NCBI RefSeq assembly: GCF_024168485.1
Contig: NZ_JALJVY010000003.1
Span: 62,001-126,000, forward strand
From: Sphingobium sp. OAS761
Lineage (GTDB): Bacteria; Pseudomonadota; Alphaproteobacteria; Sphingomonadales; Sphingomonadaceae
Direction of reading: 5' to 3'
DNA length: 64,000 bases
The notes beneath the pieces are model-generated. The model made no database searches and was not told the DNA's origin. It saw only the letters and a list, made by a program, of their open reading frames with translations. Of this stretch, positions 18,376 through 27,643 are shown one piece after another (positions within the stretch are counted from its first letter, which is position 1; each line of letters opens with the position of its first letter). Position numbers and translations under genes: made by a program.

Positions 18376-18873
18376 ATGCGCAAACCAGAAACATTGCCAG
18401 GTGACGAACGGCATATTCCCTTCCGGGACGTCATCGGCTTTGCCAACGATCATGCCGGTTTCCCGCTGCGCCTGCCGGTGCTCGACTTGCTTGGACGCCA
18501 TAGCGAGCGCATCATCGATGTCGGCGCGCAGTCGGAAGAACCGGTGGACTTTCCCGACATCACCCGCCGCGCGGTCCAGGCCATACTCGACAAGCAGACG
18601 GATCGCGTCATCCTGTTGTGCGGAACGGGTGCTGGGGCATGTATCGCCGCCAACAAGGTACGCGGTATTCGCGCAGCCGTGGCGCACGACACCTATGTGG
18701 CACGGCAGGCCGTCGTGCATGACGACGTCAACGTATTGTGCATCGGCGCATGGATTACCGGGCCGCAGATCGCGCTCGACATCATCCGCCATTTCCTGGC
18801 AGCGCAGTTCAGCGACGAAGAACATTTCCGCCGCCGCGTCGCAAAGCTCGCCATGCTCGAACAGGGCAGTTGA
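18376..18873 (+). CDS. RpiB/LacA/LacB-family sugar-phosphate isomerase
   Basis: About 165 residues, near the RpiB family length. The segment GFANDHAGFPLR carries the phosphate-binding Asp-His pair, and LCGTGAGACIAANKVRGIRA is the catalytic loop; the usual base Cys is present in LCGTG. ARQAVVHDDVNVLCIGAW matches the conserved HNDANVL region. RpiB interconverts ribose-5-P and ribulose-5-P or allose-6-P and allulose-6-P. Start 18376 follows GGGGGATC; an upstream in-frame ATG at 18310 would overlap the operator region. It precedes a ribokinase-like gene by 2 bp, so a pentose or rare hexose route is likely. Confidence 0.82.
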   Translation: MRKPETLPGDERHIPFRDVIGFANDHAGFPLRLPVLDLLGRHSERIIDVGAQSEEPVDFPDITRRAVQAILDKQTDRVILLCGTGAGACIAANKVRGIRAAVAHDTYVARQAVVHDDVNVLCIGAWITGPQIALDIIRHFLAAQFSDEEHFRRRVAKLAMLEQGS

Positions 18874-18875
18874 CC

Positions 18876-19808
18876 ATGGCGGGCAAGGTCGTCGTGCTGG
18901 GTAGCGTCAATGTCGACCTTCTGGTCAGCACGCCGCGCCTCCCCGCTCCGGGAGAAACCGTGTCGGGAATCAGTCTGACCCGCCAACTCGGCGGCAAGGG
19001 CGCTAACCAGGCAGTCGGCGCGGCCCGCGCCGGGGCGCCCTGCATCTTGCTGGCCGCTGTCGGACAGGATGGGGACGGCGCCAACATGGTGGCAGCGCTT
19101 AACGGCTACGGCGTCGATACCGGCCGCATACGCACCACGGCCTCCACCACGGGCTGCGCGGTGGTGGCGACATCGCCGCAAGATAATCAGATCATCCACA
19201 TCGCAGGCGCGAACAGCGACGTCGACACCACGCTGGCCGCAGAAGCCGATCTCGGCCCGGAAGATGTCTGCGTCGCCCAGATGGAAACGCCCATTCCAGC
19301 CACGGCCGCCCTGTTCCAACATGCTCGGGCCGCAGGGGCCTGCACCATCCTCAACGCCGCACCCGCATCCACCGCCGCGCTTTCCTTACTATCGCTCTGC
19401 GACCTTCTGATCGTCAACGAAAGCGAATTGGCCCTGCTGGCGGGATCGCGCGCCGAATTGATGTTCGACGACGAAAATCTGCTGTTGAGCAGACACCTGC
19501 TAGGATTGCAGCCTGACCAAAGTCTGCTCGTCACCCTGGGCGCTGACGGTTTAGCGATCGTTGAGGAGGATGCGATCCAACGCATCGCGGGGCGGCGAGC
19601 GACGGTGGTCGACACGACAGGCGCAGGCGACTGTTTTTGCGGCTATCTCGCCGCTGGCCTGGCACGGGGCGACCCGACGGACCAAGCCGCTATTGAGGCC
19701 AATGCCGCCGCGGCCATCGCCGTCCAATCCTTCGGCGCGGCGTCCTCGATCCCCAACCGCGCGACGGTGCTACAAAGCCTGGGCAGCAGCCCCGCCCCTG
19801 CCTGCTGA
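18876..19808 (+). CDS. ribokinase-like PfkB-family sugar kinase
   Basis: About 310 residues. The N-terminal LGSVNVDLLVSTPRLPAPGET and the QLGGKGANQAVGAARAGA block are ribokinase-specific PfkB signature 1; the catalytic DTTGAGDCFCGYLAAGLARG is signature 2 with the base Asp. It would phosphorylate ribose or a related sugar after import. It begins 2 bp after the RpiB-like stop, so kinase and isomerase are an operon. Start ATG 18876 is chosen because the family begins with this strand; longer in-frame extension lies inside the upstream gene. Confidence 0.85.
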   Translation: MAGKVVVLGSVNVDLLVSTPRLPAPGETVSGISLTRQLGGKGANQAVGAARAGAPCILLAAVGQDGDGANMVAALNGYGVDTGRIRTTASTTGCAVVATSPQDNQIIHIAGANSDVDTTLAAEADLGPEDVCVAQMETPIPATAALFQHARAAGACTILNAAPASTAALSLLSLCDLLIVNESELALLAGSRAELMFDDENLLLSRHLLGLQPDQSLLVTLGADGLAIVEEDAIQRIAGRRATVVDTTGAGDCFCGYLAAGLARGDPTDQAAIEANAAAAIAVQSFGAASSIPNRATVLQSLGSSPAPAC

Positions 19809-19834
19809 AAATATCGATAAAAGGAGCCTGAATC

Positions 19835-20992
19835 GTGAGCCATTCCCTGCACGGCGATAAGCCCACTGTCGCCGCCCGCGTTGCAAAAGCGGTCCTGCTC
19901 ACAGCAGCCCTGCCCCTGACCATATCCGCTGCAACGGCCAAGGACGACGGCATCGACTATCTCACAGCACCCTTCCATCAGAAACGGCTCCTGGACTGGG
20001 GCAATCGACCCAACTGGTCGCCCGACGGCCGCCGCATCGCCTTCACAAAGGACGACCTTGTCGACGGCCCCGCCTATGAGGTCGACGTCCGTGCGAAGAA
20101 GGTCCGCTGCCTCACCTGCAAGTTCGGCGATACCCAGTTCGTCACCCGCATATTCTATCTGCCCGACAACAGCTTCCTGATCGAGGCCGCCCCGGGAATG
20201 AAGGGCGGCAGCGGCGGGGCAGCAGATGCAGCGCGCACCCAGCTCTTCTGGATGTCAAAGTCGCTCGCTCGCCCGGTGTCACTCGACAGCGGCGTCATGG
20301 GCGACATCGCGATCGCACGCAAAGCCAATGCCGATGGATCGGTGGACATCGCCTGGTCGCGCCTGACCGCCACTGGCCTGGAACTCACCAAGGCGCGCCT
20401 GGTTCATGACGGACGCACCGCACGCCTCGCTGACCCGCAGGCGCTCTACACCTACCGTCCCGGCCAGCCAGGGCCCGCCAGCTTCCCCGAAGCCTATGAC
20501 TTCATTGACGGCGGGCGGAGCGTCATGTTCTGGACAACCGAAATGGACGCGCTCGACAGCGAAATGTACAAGGTCGACATTGCGACTAAGGTCGTAAGCA
20601 AGGTCTACGCAACCCCCTCCCACAACGAAACGCATGTCTTCCCGGACGAACGCTACGGGCTGGAAGAAGCGAATATTCATTCCGATCCGGACGGCCCCTA
20701 TCGCGGCATCAGCGCCCACATCAAACCGGGCGTCGAGCAGATCCTGCGCTTCGCCGGTAAAAGCAACGCAGCGGAGATCGCCGCCGCCAACTCGGGCAAG
20801 GGTTTCGATATCTTCGTCATCACAATGGACGGCAAGTCTCGCCGGGCTCTTACCAATGTCAGCCGGTCCGGTGCACAAGCGCATCAGTCCATCGTGTCTC
20901 CCGACGGCCGCCGCATAGCTTTTGCGATCAAGGATCCCACCGGAAAGTCAGCTCATGCAGCAGGGCTCTACATAGGAACCTTCAGTGATTGA
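19835..20992 (+). CDS. exported TolB-like beta-propeller protein, copy 2
   Basis: About 385 residues, starting at GTG 19835 with AAGGAG at good distance. A signal peptide (KAVLLTAALPLTISAATA) is followed by PD40-like blades such as NRPNWSPDGRRIAFTKDDL and HQSIVSPDGRRIAFAIKDP. It resembles the protein at 11364 in size and layout (signal peptide, blades, short tail). It follows the ribokinase-like gene by 26 bp and probably belongs to that unit. It may bind the oligosaccharide substrate in the periplasm; activity unknown. Confidence 0.65.
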   Translation: MSHSLHGDKPTVAARVAKAVLLTAALPLTISAATAKDDGIDYLTAPFHQKRLLDWGNRPNWSPDGRRIAFTKDDLVDGPAYEVDVRAKKVRCLTCKFGDTQFVTRIFYLPDNSFLIEAAPGMKGGSGGAADAARTQLFWMSKSLARPVSLDSGVMGDIAIARKANADGSVDIAWSRLTATGLELTKARLVHDGRTARLADPQALYTYRPGQPGPASFPEAYDFIDGGRSVMFWTTEMDALDSEMYKVDIATKVVSKVYATPSHNETHVFPDERYGLEEANIHSDPDGPYRGISAHIKPGVEQILRFAGKSNAAEIAAANSGKGFDIFVITMDGKSRRALTNVSRSGAQAHQSIVSPDGRRIAFAIKDPTGKSAHAAGLYIGTFSD

Positions 20993-21223
20993 GAAGCAGT
21001 GCGGCCGGAGGTAACCATGTACCGGCGCGGAATTCAAGGATCACCTCGCGGCGCGAATTGCTCCAAAGCCAATTCGATCCTGGTCCGTTAGCGCAAAGAT
21101 CCTTGGTTCCCTACGGGAGCATTATCACCGTTTCGTCAAAACCTGTCTTGCAAGAACGGGAGGCCGTGATCTGCGGTGCTTGCGGAAGATAACAATTCGA
21201 AACGAGTTGGCAGGTCACCGAAC

Positions 21224-22240
21224 TCATCCACCCTTCGCGAAATCGTCGAAAGCCCGGTTGGTCACAGGGATAATGTGTCGCGCGATAAACGGCGCGCCCT
21301 CCGACGCGCCTTGCTCAGGATGCTTCAGCGCGCATTCCCATTCAAGAACTGCCCAGCCGGGAAAGTCATATTGCGCCATCTTCGAAAAGATCTGCCCGAA
21401 ATCCACCTGCCCGTCGCCCAGCGAGCGGAAGCGCCCCGGGCGATCGACCCAGGATTGATATCCGCCATAGACGCCGGTCCGGCCGGACGGACGAAACTCG
21501 GCATCCTTGACGTGGAAACTCTTCACCCGCGCATGATAGATGTCGAGAAATGCCAGATAGTCGAGCTGCTGCAACACGAAATGGCTGGGATCATACAAGA
21601 TATTGGCGCGTGGGTGCTGATCGACGCGGTCGAGGAACATCTCGAACGTCGCCCCGTCGTGCAAATCCTCGCCAGGGTGGATCTCAAAGGACAGGTCGAC
21701 TCCGTTTTCGTCGAACGTGTCGAGGATCGGCCGCCAGCGCCGCGCCAGTTCATCGAAGGCCTCTTCGATCATCCCCGCCGGTCGTTGGGGCCAAGGGTAG
21801 AAATAGGGCCATGCCAGCGATCCTGAAAAAGTCGCATGGGCGGTCAGGCCCAGCCGCCGACTGGCCTGCGCCGCCAGCTTCAGCTGCTTTATCGCCCATT
21901 CCTGCCGCGCATCGGGACGCCCCCTGACTTCAGGCGCGGCAAAGCCGTCGAACAGCGTATCATAGGCCGGATGCACCGCAACCAGCTGCCCTTGCAGGTG
22001 CGTGGACAACTCGGTGATGGACAGGCCCTTATCGCGAAGTTTGCCCAGGATTTCGTCACAATAACCCTGACTTTGCGCCGCAGTGGCCAGATCGATGAAG
22101 CGCGGGTCGTTGGTCGGGATCTGCAACCCCTTGTAGCCAAGGCTTGACGCCCAATCCGCAATCGCGTCCAGCGAGTTGAAAGGCGCATCGTCGCCAATGA
22201 ACTGCGCCAGGAAAATTCCCGGCCCCTTGATCGTGCGCAT
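21224..22240 (-). CDS. sugar phosphate isomerase/epimerase (TIM barrel)
   Basis: About 338 residues of the AP-endonuclease-2/xylose-isomerase-like superfamily. Metal-ligand blocks can be seen in DLSFEIHPGEDLHDG, NILYDPSHFVLQQLDY, VKSFHVKDAEF and GWAVLEWECALKHPE. AAGGAAC lies before the ATG. It is the last gene of the minus-strand run TetR, DUF1080, Gfo/Idh/MocA, TIM barrel. In such sets these barrels act on 3-keto sugars or inositol-like compounds together with the neighbouring oxidoreductase. The exact substrate is not visible. Confidence 0.8.
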   Translation of the reverse strand: MRTIKGPGIFLAQFIGDDAPFNSLDAIADWASSLGYKGLQIPTNDPRFIDLATAAQSQGYCDEILGKLRDKGLSITELSTHLQGQLVAVHPAYDTLFDGFAAPEVRGRPDARQEWAIKQLKLAAQASRRLGLTAHATFSGSLAWPYFYPWPQRPAGMIEEAFDELARRWRPILDTFDENGVDLSFEIHPGEDLHDGATFEMFLDRVDQHPRANILYDPSHFVLQQLDYLAFLDIYHARVKSFHVKDAEFRPSGRTGVYGGYQSWVDRPGRFRSLGDGQVDFGQIFSKMAQYDFPGWAVLEWECALKHPEQGASEGAPFIARHIIPVTNRAFDDFAKGG

Positions 22241-22250
22241 ATAAGTTCCT

Positions 22251-23384
22251 TCAGACGATGAGAGGGACCCAGCCGCTTTCGTTGCGGCTGGCGTGAACGG
22301 CGGTCTCGATCAGCGCCATGCCGCGCAGGCCATCGGCCATGCCGGGCAACAGGGGTGCCGTGCCACCGCGCAGCAGCGTGGCGAAGTCGCGATAGAGATT
22401 GGCGAAGGCTTCCAGATAGCCTTCCGGATGCCCACCCGGTGTGCGTAGACCTGCCGTCGCATCCACGCCCAGAGACGCATCGCCTGCCTGGACCAGCTCC
22501 GTGCGCCCATCGCCATGATGAACGACCAGCATGTTGGGCGCTTCCTGCCGCCAATCGATCCCACCCCGATCTCCGTGGATACGCAGGCGCAGGCCGTTGC
22601 GCTCGCCGATCATGATCTGCGAGGCGAACAGCGCGCCGCGCGCGCCGTTTTCAAAGCGCAGCAGCAGTTGGCAGTCGTCGTCCAAAGCGCGGCCGGGCAC
22701 GACCGATCCCAAATCAGCGAGCAACTGCGTCACACGCAGCCCGGTGACGAATTCCACCAGATGAAAGGCGTGGACACCGATATCCGCGATGCAGCCGCCC
22801 GGCCCGGCGCGCTTGGGGTCCAGCCGCCATGCCGCCTGCTTGCTGTCCGCCTCGGTAGCAAGCCAGCCCTGGGGATATTCGACGATCACCTTCGTCACGC
22901 GGCCGATGTCGCCCGCCGCAATCCGCACCCGCGCCTCACGCACCAACGGATAGCCTGAATAGGTGTAGGTCAGGGCATAAGGAACCGCCGCGCCAGCCAC
23001 GACTTCGGCGAGTTCGCGCGCTTCCTCCAGCGTCGCGGTCGCCGGCTTATCGCTCATCACGGCGATGCCAGCCTCCAGCGCGGCGCGCGCGGCAGGCAGG
23101 TGATGATGATTGGGGGTAGCGATCGTGACGAAGTCGATCCCATCGGGCCGCGCTGTTTCCGCCTTCAACATCGCCGCGAGGTCGGGATAAGCGCGCGCCG
23201 GATCGATCCGGAAAGCAGCCCCCGCCTCCGCCGATCGGGCAGCGTCACTGCTGAACGCGCCAGCGACCAGCTCAATCTCTCGGTCCAGTTCAGCCGCGAT
23301 CCTGTGCACGCTGCCGATGAAGGACCCAGGGCCGCCGCCGATCAGGGCAAAACGCAGGCGTCGGCCATTTTTGTCGTTCTTCAC
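22251..23384 (-). CDS. Gfo/Idh/MocA family oxidoreductase
   Basis: About 377 residues. The NAD(P)-binding N-terminus FALIGGGPGSFIGSVHR differs from the usual GxGxxG by an insertion typical of one subfamily. MSDKPATATLEEARELAEV is the conserved catalytic-lysine EKP-type block, here DKP, and CIADIGVHAFHLVEFVTGL carries the His/Asp of the second domain. The start is GTG 23384. These enzymes oxidise a sugar hydroxyl, often C3, using NAD(P). Ten base pairs separate it from the TIM-barrel gene downstream and 3 bp from the DUF1080 gene upstream. Confidence 0.85.
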   Translation of the reverse strand: MKNDKNGRRLRFALIGGGPGSFIGSVHRIAAELDREIELVAGAFSSDAARSAEAGAAFRIDPARAYPDLAAMLKAETARPDGIDFVTIATPNHHHLPAARAALEAGIAVMSDKPATATLEEARELAEVVAGAAVPYALTYTYSGYPLVREARVRIAAGDIGRVTKVIVEYPQGWLATEADSKQAAWRLDPKRAGPGGCIADIGVHAFHLVEFVTGLRVTQLLADLGSVVPGRALDDDCQLLLRFENGARGALFASQIMIGERNGLRLRIHGDRGGIDWRQEAPNMLVVHHGDGRTELVQAGDASLGVDATAGLRTPGGHPEGYLEAFANLYRDFATLLRGGTAPLLPGMADGLRGMALIETAVHASRNESGWVPLIV

Positions 23385-23387
23385 TCT

Positions 23388-24224
23388 TCAGACCTCTCTG
23401 ATCCTGATGTTCCGCCATCGGCAGGCTGCTCCGGACCCCCAGCGGGCCTCGCCGAAATGGGAATCATGGTCATGCACTTCGAATGCGATATGGCCGCGCT
23501 CCCCCAATAGCGCGGCGACGGCGGCGGGGTCATAGCCGGGCGATTGCAGCGCGGCGGTGTCGACTTCGGCGATCCGAAGCTCATTCACCCAGGTCGTGAT
23601 GACCGGCAGCGCGCCGCCCACGCAGCGGATGCGCAACGCGTTCCAATCGCCCCATCTCCAGACGCCCAGAAAATCCTCGACCTTCGCGGCGTAGGAGAGG
23701 CGCGCGATCTTGTCCGGCGTCACCGGCTCCGCGCTGCTCGCCGGATCGTCGGCCCTAAGGCCCATTGGTCGGCCCTCACTGTCCGGCACGGCATCGATCG
23801 CAAAAGGCACGGCGGAAAAACCGGCCAGGCCGTTGCCGTAAAAGCCGCCAATGCCGCCCGATGGACGATGATCCACCAATATCTGGAAGCCTTCCCAGCT
23901 GTCGCGCCGGCGGCGCACCATCACGCCGGTATCGGCAGGCCAGTCGGGGCGCATCTCCAGCGCCAGTTCGAAATCGCCGAACGTCTTTTCTGACAGCAGA
24001 TAGCCGCCATAGCCAGTCTTTGCCTGACGCCCCACGATCGCTCCATCCTCGACTTCCCAGGTCGCCGGATGCGCCTCCGGGTCGGCAGGCGTTTCGACGC
24101 CATATTGCGCCATCAGGTCGGTGACGGCCGGTCCTCCCGGATTCCAGCTGCCGTAGACGCGGGGAATGGCCCGCCATCCGGCAAGCGTGTGACCGTCGAA
24201 CAATGTGCGAAATTCGCCCGTCAT
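23388..24224 (-). CDS. DUF1080 / 3-keto-disaccharide hydrolase-like protein
   Basis: About 278 residues of the DUF1080 (PF06439) concanavalin-like fold. Signatures are FRTLFDGHTLAGWRA at the start, WEVEDGAIVGR, YLLSEKTFGDFELALEMR and WGDWNALRIRCVGG. Members cleave or eliminate 3-keto-glycosides. No signal peptide is seen, so it should act in the cytoplasm on an imported 3-keto sugar. Its ATG overlaps the TetR stop (ATGA). Pairing with a Gfo/Idh/MocA enzyme and a TIM-barrel isomerase is the arrangement known for keto-sugar pathways; the pathway call is inference. Confidence 0.78.
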   Translation of the reverse strand: MTGEFRTLFDGHTLAGWRAIPRVYGSWNPGGPAVTDLMAQYGVETPADPEAHPATWEVEDGAIVGRQAKTGYGGYLLSEKTFGDFELALEMRPDWPADTGVMVRRRRDSWEGFQILVDHRPSGGIGGFYGNGLAGFSAVPFAIDAVPDSEGRPMGLRADDPASSAEPVTPDKIARLSYAAKVEDFLGVWRWGDWNALRIRCVGGALPVITTWVNELRIAEVDTAALQSPGYDPAAVAALLGERGHIAFEVHDHDSHFGEARWGSGAACRWRNIRIREV

Positions 24225-24808
24225 TTACGCCCGCCGCCGTGGCCAAGCAGAAGTTCGATCTCCGTTTCCAGCGCCGCCGCCATATCGATCGAGCGATCGA
24301 CCAGCCAGCGCACCTGCAAGCCGTCCGACTTGGCGATCAGCATCATCGCAGCATGATCGGCATCGATTGCGGCGGCTACACTTCCCACGGCCTGGCGCCT
24401 GCGGATTTCGTCAGCGATATAGGATTGCAGGACGGCAAAGCGCGCCCGGAAAAACTCATGCGCAGGGTGGGATGCGTCCACCGCTTCGGCAGCGAATGCG
24501 GTATAAAGCTGCACCAGCCCCGGCGTATGGGTGTTGCGCCTGACCCCCTCCACCAGTCCGGCGAAGACGTCCTTGTCGGCCGTCAATTCAGCAGCATTGC
24601 CCTCGTCCCACATGCGCAGCACTTCCTGCAGCAGCATTTCGCGCGTCGAAAAATAGTAAATGATGTGCGCGCTATCGATCCCGATGCTCCGCCCGATCTG
24701 ACTGAGCGACGCGCCGCGATACCCTTCGCGGCTGATCACATCGACCGCCGCGCGCAGGATTTCGTCCCGCCTTTCCTGGCCTTTCGCATAGGGTCCGCGC
24801 CTTTTCAT
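24221..24808 (-). CDS. TetR/AcrR-family regulator
   Basis: About 195 residues. The N-terminal helix-turn-helix (residues about 12-58) contains ILRAAVDVISREGYRGASLSQIG and IDSAHIIYYFSTREML (the latter the recognition helix region). The C-terminal ligand domain is less conserved. It is the first gene of the minus-strand DUF1080 unit and diverges from the TIM-barrel operon at 24913, so it probably represses both until a sugar derivative binds. A quasi-palindrome at 24836 is the candidate operator. Confidence 0.85.
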   Translation of the reverse strand: MKRRGPYAKGQERRDEILRAAVDVISREGYRGASLSQIGRSIGIDSAHIIYYFSTREMLLQEVLRMWDEGNAAELTADKDVFAGLVEGVRRNTHTPGLVQLYTAFAAEAVDASHPAHEFFRARFAVLQSYIADEIRRRQAVGSVAAAIDADHAAMMLIAKSDGLQVRWLVDRSIDMAAALETEIELLLGHGGGRK

Positions 24809-24835
24809 TCCGTCGCCATAACAGCACGATCGCCG

Positions 24836-24858
24836 AAAATATAGTTGTCCTTAATTTT
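24836..24858. promoter_or_regulatory. candidate TetR operator in divergent promoter region
   Basis: AAAATATAG-TTGTC-CTTAATTTT: 9-bp arms with 7 of 9 positions symmetric, AT-rich in a GC-rich genome, midway between the divergent tetR (24808) and the TIM-barrel gene (24913). Position is the main support; binding is inference. Confidence 0.4.
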
Positions 24859-24912
24859 CAGCGTCGCTATAGATTCCTTCAAAGCGGTGCAAGCCGCAAC
24901 GGAGGATGTCCC

Positions 24913-25797
24913 TTGAAACGCATCGCAATCAATCCGCTCCCCTGGGTGACAGGCCCGATGGGGCCACACGTGACTGAGCAGAACCTGCGCGAAGCACTGG
25001 CCGATCTGGTGCAGACAGGCTTTCGTTCGCTTCACACAGATGTGCCTGCGAGCCTGACCGTCGCGGAATACAGGTCGATCCTGGACGAATTCGGCTTCAC
25101 TCCCGCGCCGGGCTATTTCGCCGGGGATTTTCATATCGCCGATAAGCAGGCAGCCATTGTCGAGCAGGCGAAGGCGCATGCCGGCACGCTGGCCGCGCTA
25201 GGCGTGCACAGCACGTTCGTCGCGGGCAATATCGACATGGCGCGCTTCGCCAATCCCGCCGTCGGCGACAACGCGTCGGCTGAACGGACCAAGCAGATGG
25301 CCGAAACGCTCGCTCTTTTAGCCGATGCCGGCTTTTCAGAAGGCGTCCGCTTCGCTCTTCACCCGCATATCGCGATGATCGTCGAGACGGAGGAGGAAAC
25401 ACGCGGCGTGCTCGACATGACTGCCGGATCCCACCTCGGTTTCGGGCCTGATACCGGCCATTTGCTCTGGGCCGGAATGGTGCCGGAACGGATCATCGCC
25501 GACTATGCCGACCGGCTGGTGGCGGTGCATCTGAAGGATGTCGATCCCAACGGCTTCCGCCAGACGCTTCGTTACGAAGATGATTATATAACGGCGATCG
25601 GCACCCGGCATATCTGGAGCGAGCCAGGCCGTGGCATCGTCAATTTCGATGCCGTGTTCGACGCCCTGCCTGCCGGTTTCGACGGATGGTTCGTGGTGGA
25701 GGTGGATGTGCCGAACCTGCCCACGCCGCTGGAAAGCAGCCGCGCCTCCTATGAATTTCTCGCTTCCCATCCCTATTTCGCTGGAGCCACGGCATGA
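24913..25797 (+). CDS. sugar phosphate isomerase/epimerase (TIM barrel)
   Basis: About 294 residues. The start is TTG 24913 with GGAGG at 24901-24905, 7 nt away, and the N-terminus KRIAINPLPWV fits the family. Barrel and ligand blocks include VRFALHPHIAMIVETEEE, GFGPDTGHLLWAGM, LVAVHLKDVDPNG and GWFVVEVDVPNLPTP. It belongs to the xylose-isomerase-like group that includes inosose dehydratase (IolE). It is followed by a Gfo/Idh/MocA gene overlapping by 4 bp. An inositol or keto-sugar role is possible. Confidence 0.8.
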   Translation: MKRIAINPLPWVTGPMGPHVTEQNLREALADLVQTGFRSLHTDVPASLTVAEYRSILDEFGFTPAPGYFAGDFHIADKQAAIVEQAKAHAGTLAALGVHSTFVAGNIDMARFANPAVGDNASAERTKQMAETLALLADAGFSEGVRFALHPHIAMIVETEEETRGVLDMTAGSHLGFGPDTGHLLWAGMVPERIIADYADRLVAVHLKDVDPNGFRQTLRYEDDYITAIGTRHIWSEPGRGIVNFDAVFDALPAGFDGWFVVEVDVPNLPTPLESSRASYEFLASHPYFAGATA

Positions 25798-26852
25798 ACA
25801 TGGTCAAGCCGTTGGGCGTCGGCTTCGCGGGCGCGGGCCCTGTCACGCAGGCGATCCACCTGCCGACGCTCGCCCATCTTCCGGATCTGTTCACGCCAGC
25901 CTGCGTGATGGACGTCAACGGCGATCTGGCTGCGGCAGTGGCAGCCGGTGCAGGCGCGCGTTCCGTCACCTCGCTGGAAGCGATGCTCGCCGACCCGGCT
26001 GTGGATGTCGTCGCTGTCTGCAGCCCGCAGCAGTTCCACTCCGATCAGGTGATTGCGGCCCTGCGCGCAGGCAAGAAGGCCGTGCTATGTGAAAAGCCGC
26101 TGGCGAACAGCGCTGATGAAGCGCGGGCGATCGCGGAAGTATCGGCGGAAACCGGCATTCCGGTGATCCTGGGCGCCATGCATGTGTTCGATCCCGCCTG
26201 GAGCGCGGTGAAGGATATGCTGGGCGATCTTTCGCCTAGGGCACGCAGCATCCGCTCCAGCATCGTGCTGCCGCTTAACGACCGGTTTGAAAATTGGGCG
26301 ACAGAGGTAACCGGGCGGCCCGAAACGGCTTTCTCCATGCCCGGCGAAATGACGCCGGATGTGATCCGCCAGATGTTCCACACCTTGATCCTAGGCTTGG
26401 CGGTGCATGATCTGCCGCTGGTGCGCGCCTTCCTGCCGGATTGGCGCGACCTTGAAATCTGGTCGGCACGCCAGCTCGCGCCTTTCGGTTATCTCATCGC
26501 CGGTCATGCGGGCGGTCGCGCGGTGCAGCTTGCCGGGACGATGCACGGCCATGGCGAAGCCTATTGGGATCTGGAAGTCGTCACAGACACAGAGCTGCTG
26601 CGCATCCGCTTCACGCCATCCTATGTCCATGGCGGTTCGGCAGTCGCGACAATCACCGATGCGTCAGGCGCCGTCCGCCAGATCGGCCCCTTCGACCGCA
26701 ACGGCTATGTCGAAGAATGGCGGGCGCTTCATGCGGCTGCGCACGGTGACCAGCGCGCCGTGCCCTCGCTCGACACGGTCGCGGAAGATTTCGACTTCGT
26801 GATCGATGTCGCCAACAAAGCCAGCGCGAGCGCGATCGGAGAGCTGTCATGA
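25794..26852 (+). CDS. Gfo/Idh/MocA family oxidoreductase
   Basis: About 352 residues. The Rossmann start VGFAGAGPVTQAIHLPTL and the catalytic block KKAVLCEKPLANSADEAR are clear; the substrate domain has HTLILGLAVHDLPLVRAFL where the His/Asp pair lies. NAD(P)-dependent oxidation or reduction of a sugar or cyclitol is expected. ATGA overlaps on both sides (25794-25797 and 26849-26852) show tight translational coupling in an operon of TIM barrel, oxidoreductase, unknown protein and MFS carrier. Confidence 0.85.
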   Translation: MNMVKPLGVGFAGAGPVTQAIHLPTLAHLPDLFTPACVMDVNGDLAAAVAAGAGARSVTSLEAMLADPAVDVVAVCSPQQFHSDQVIAALRAGKKAVLCEKPLANSADEARAIAEVSAETGIPVILGAMHVFDPAWSAVKDMLGDLSPRARSIRSSIVLPLNDRFENWATEVTGRPETAFSMPGEMTPDVIRQMFHTLILGLAVHDLPLVRAFLPDWRDLEIWSARQLAPFGYLIAGHAGGRAVQLAGTMHGHGEAYWDLEVVTDTELLRIRFTPSYVHGGSAVATITDASGAVRQIGPFDRNGYVEEWRALHAAAHGDQRAVPSLDTVAEDFDFVIDVANKASASAIGELS

Positions 26853-27643
26853 CCCTTTCACTGACCATCGCCGCCGAAGCGCCCGGTCTTCAGCAAAGGC
26901 TCCGCAAGACGCTCGCCACCCTGCCCCTGTCCTACCGCGCAGCAGCTGACGGCGACACCGCTTCGGTCATGCTTATCGCCGGGGACGGCGACTGGGCGGC
27001 ACGCGCGGCGGCGGCCATCGACGCGGGTGCGCGCGGCGTCATCATCGCCGATCCGGGCATGACGGGCACAGACGCGATCCTCACCCTCGCCGATCGGACC
27101 GAGCAAGCCGGTGCGGTCGTGGAACTGGCGGAACGCTATGCGGGCGATCCGACACTGCTGCGCCACCGTGCCGATCTCATCCAGCATCTGGCGGCGACGT
27201 CCACTATACTGATGAGCCAGGTTGGTGGCTTCGCCACCCCTGCCGATGCCGCGCTGGACATGGTGCGCACGGCGCACGCGCTGGGGCAACCGCTCACCCT
27301 CACCCATGTCTGGCAGGCATCCCATGCCGTGGTCGTGCGTGGCACGGCGGGCGAAAAGCTCTTCGAAGGCATGGCCACGACCGGCAGCGGCGGCGTTGGC
27401 CAGCGAATCGACGCGCTAGGCTTCGGCCGCACGCTGCGTCTGGCGCTACGGGGCGATGGATCGGCCAGCCCTTCGGACCTCAGAATTGCGAACGCCAAGG
27501 GTGAACGGAAACTGTCGCCGGTTTACGAAAGCGTGGACCGTTCTGCATGGGTGCGGGCGCATGCCGCGCTCGACAGCGGCCAGTCGACCGGCCAGCCATT
27601 AAGGCAGTTCGCGGCCGACATTGCCATGATCCAGGCCCTCTGA
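26849..27643 (+). CDS. unknown protein coupled to Gfo/Idh operon
   Basis: Protein of 264 residues that I do not recognise as a named family. It has no signal peptide or membrane segment. The first part alternates alanine-rich strands and helices and has an acidic-glycine stretch ADPGMTGTDA, somewhat like the N-terminus of an oxidoreductase without the GxGxxG motif. The second half (about residues 150-264) contains HVWQASHAVVVRGTAGEKLFEG and QRIDALGFGRTLRLALRGDG, which reads like the substrate domain of Gfo/Idh proteins. It may be a degenerate or accessory oxidoreductase subunit for the enzyme encoded just upstream, with which it overlaps by 4 bp. Confidence 0.6.
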   Translation: MTLSLTIAAEAPGLQQRLRKTLATLPLSYRAAADGDTASVMLIAGDGDWAARAAAAIDAGARGVIIADPGMTGTDAILTLADRTEQAGAVVELAERYAGDPTLLRHRADLIQHLAATSTILMSQVGGFATPADAALDMVRTAHALGQPLTLTHVWQASHAVVVRGTAGEKLFEGMATTGSGGVGQRIDALGFGRTLRLALRGDGSASPSDLRIANAKGERKLSPVYESVDRSAWVRAHAALDSGQSTGQPLRQFAADIAMIQAL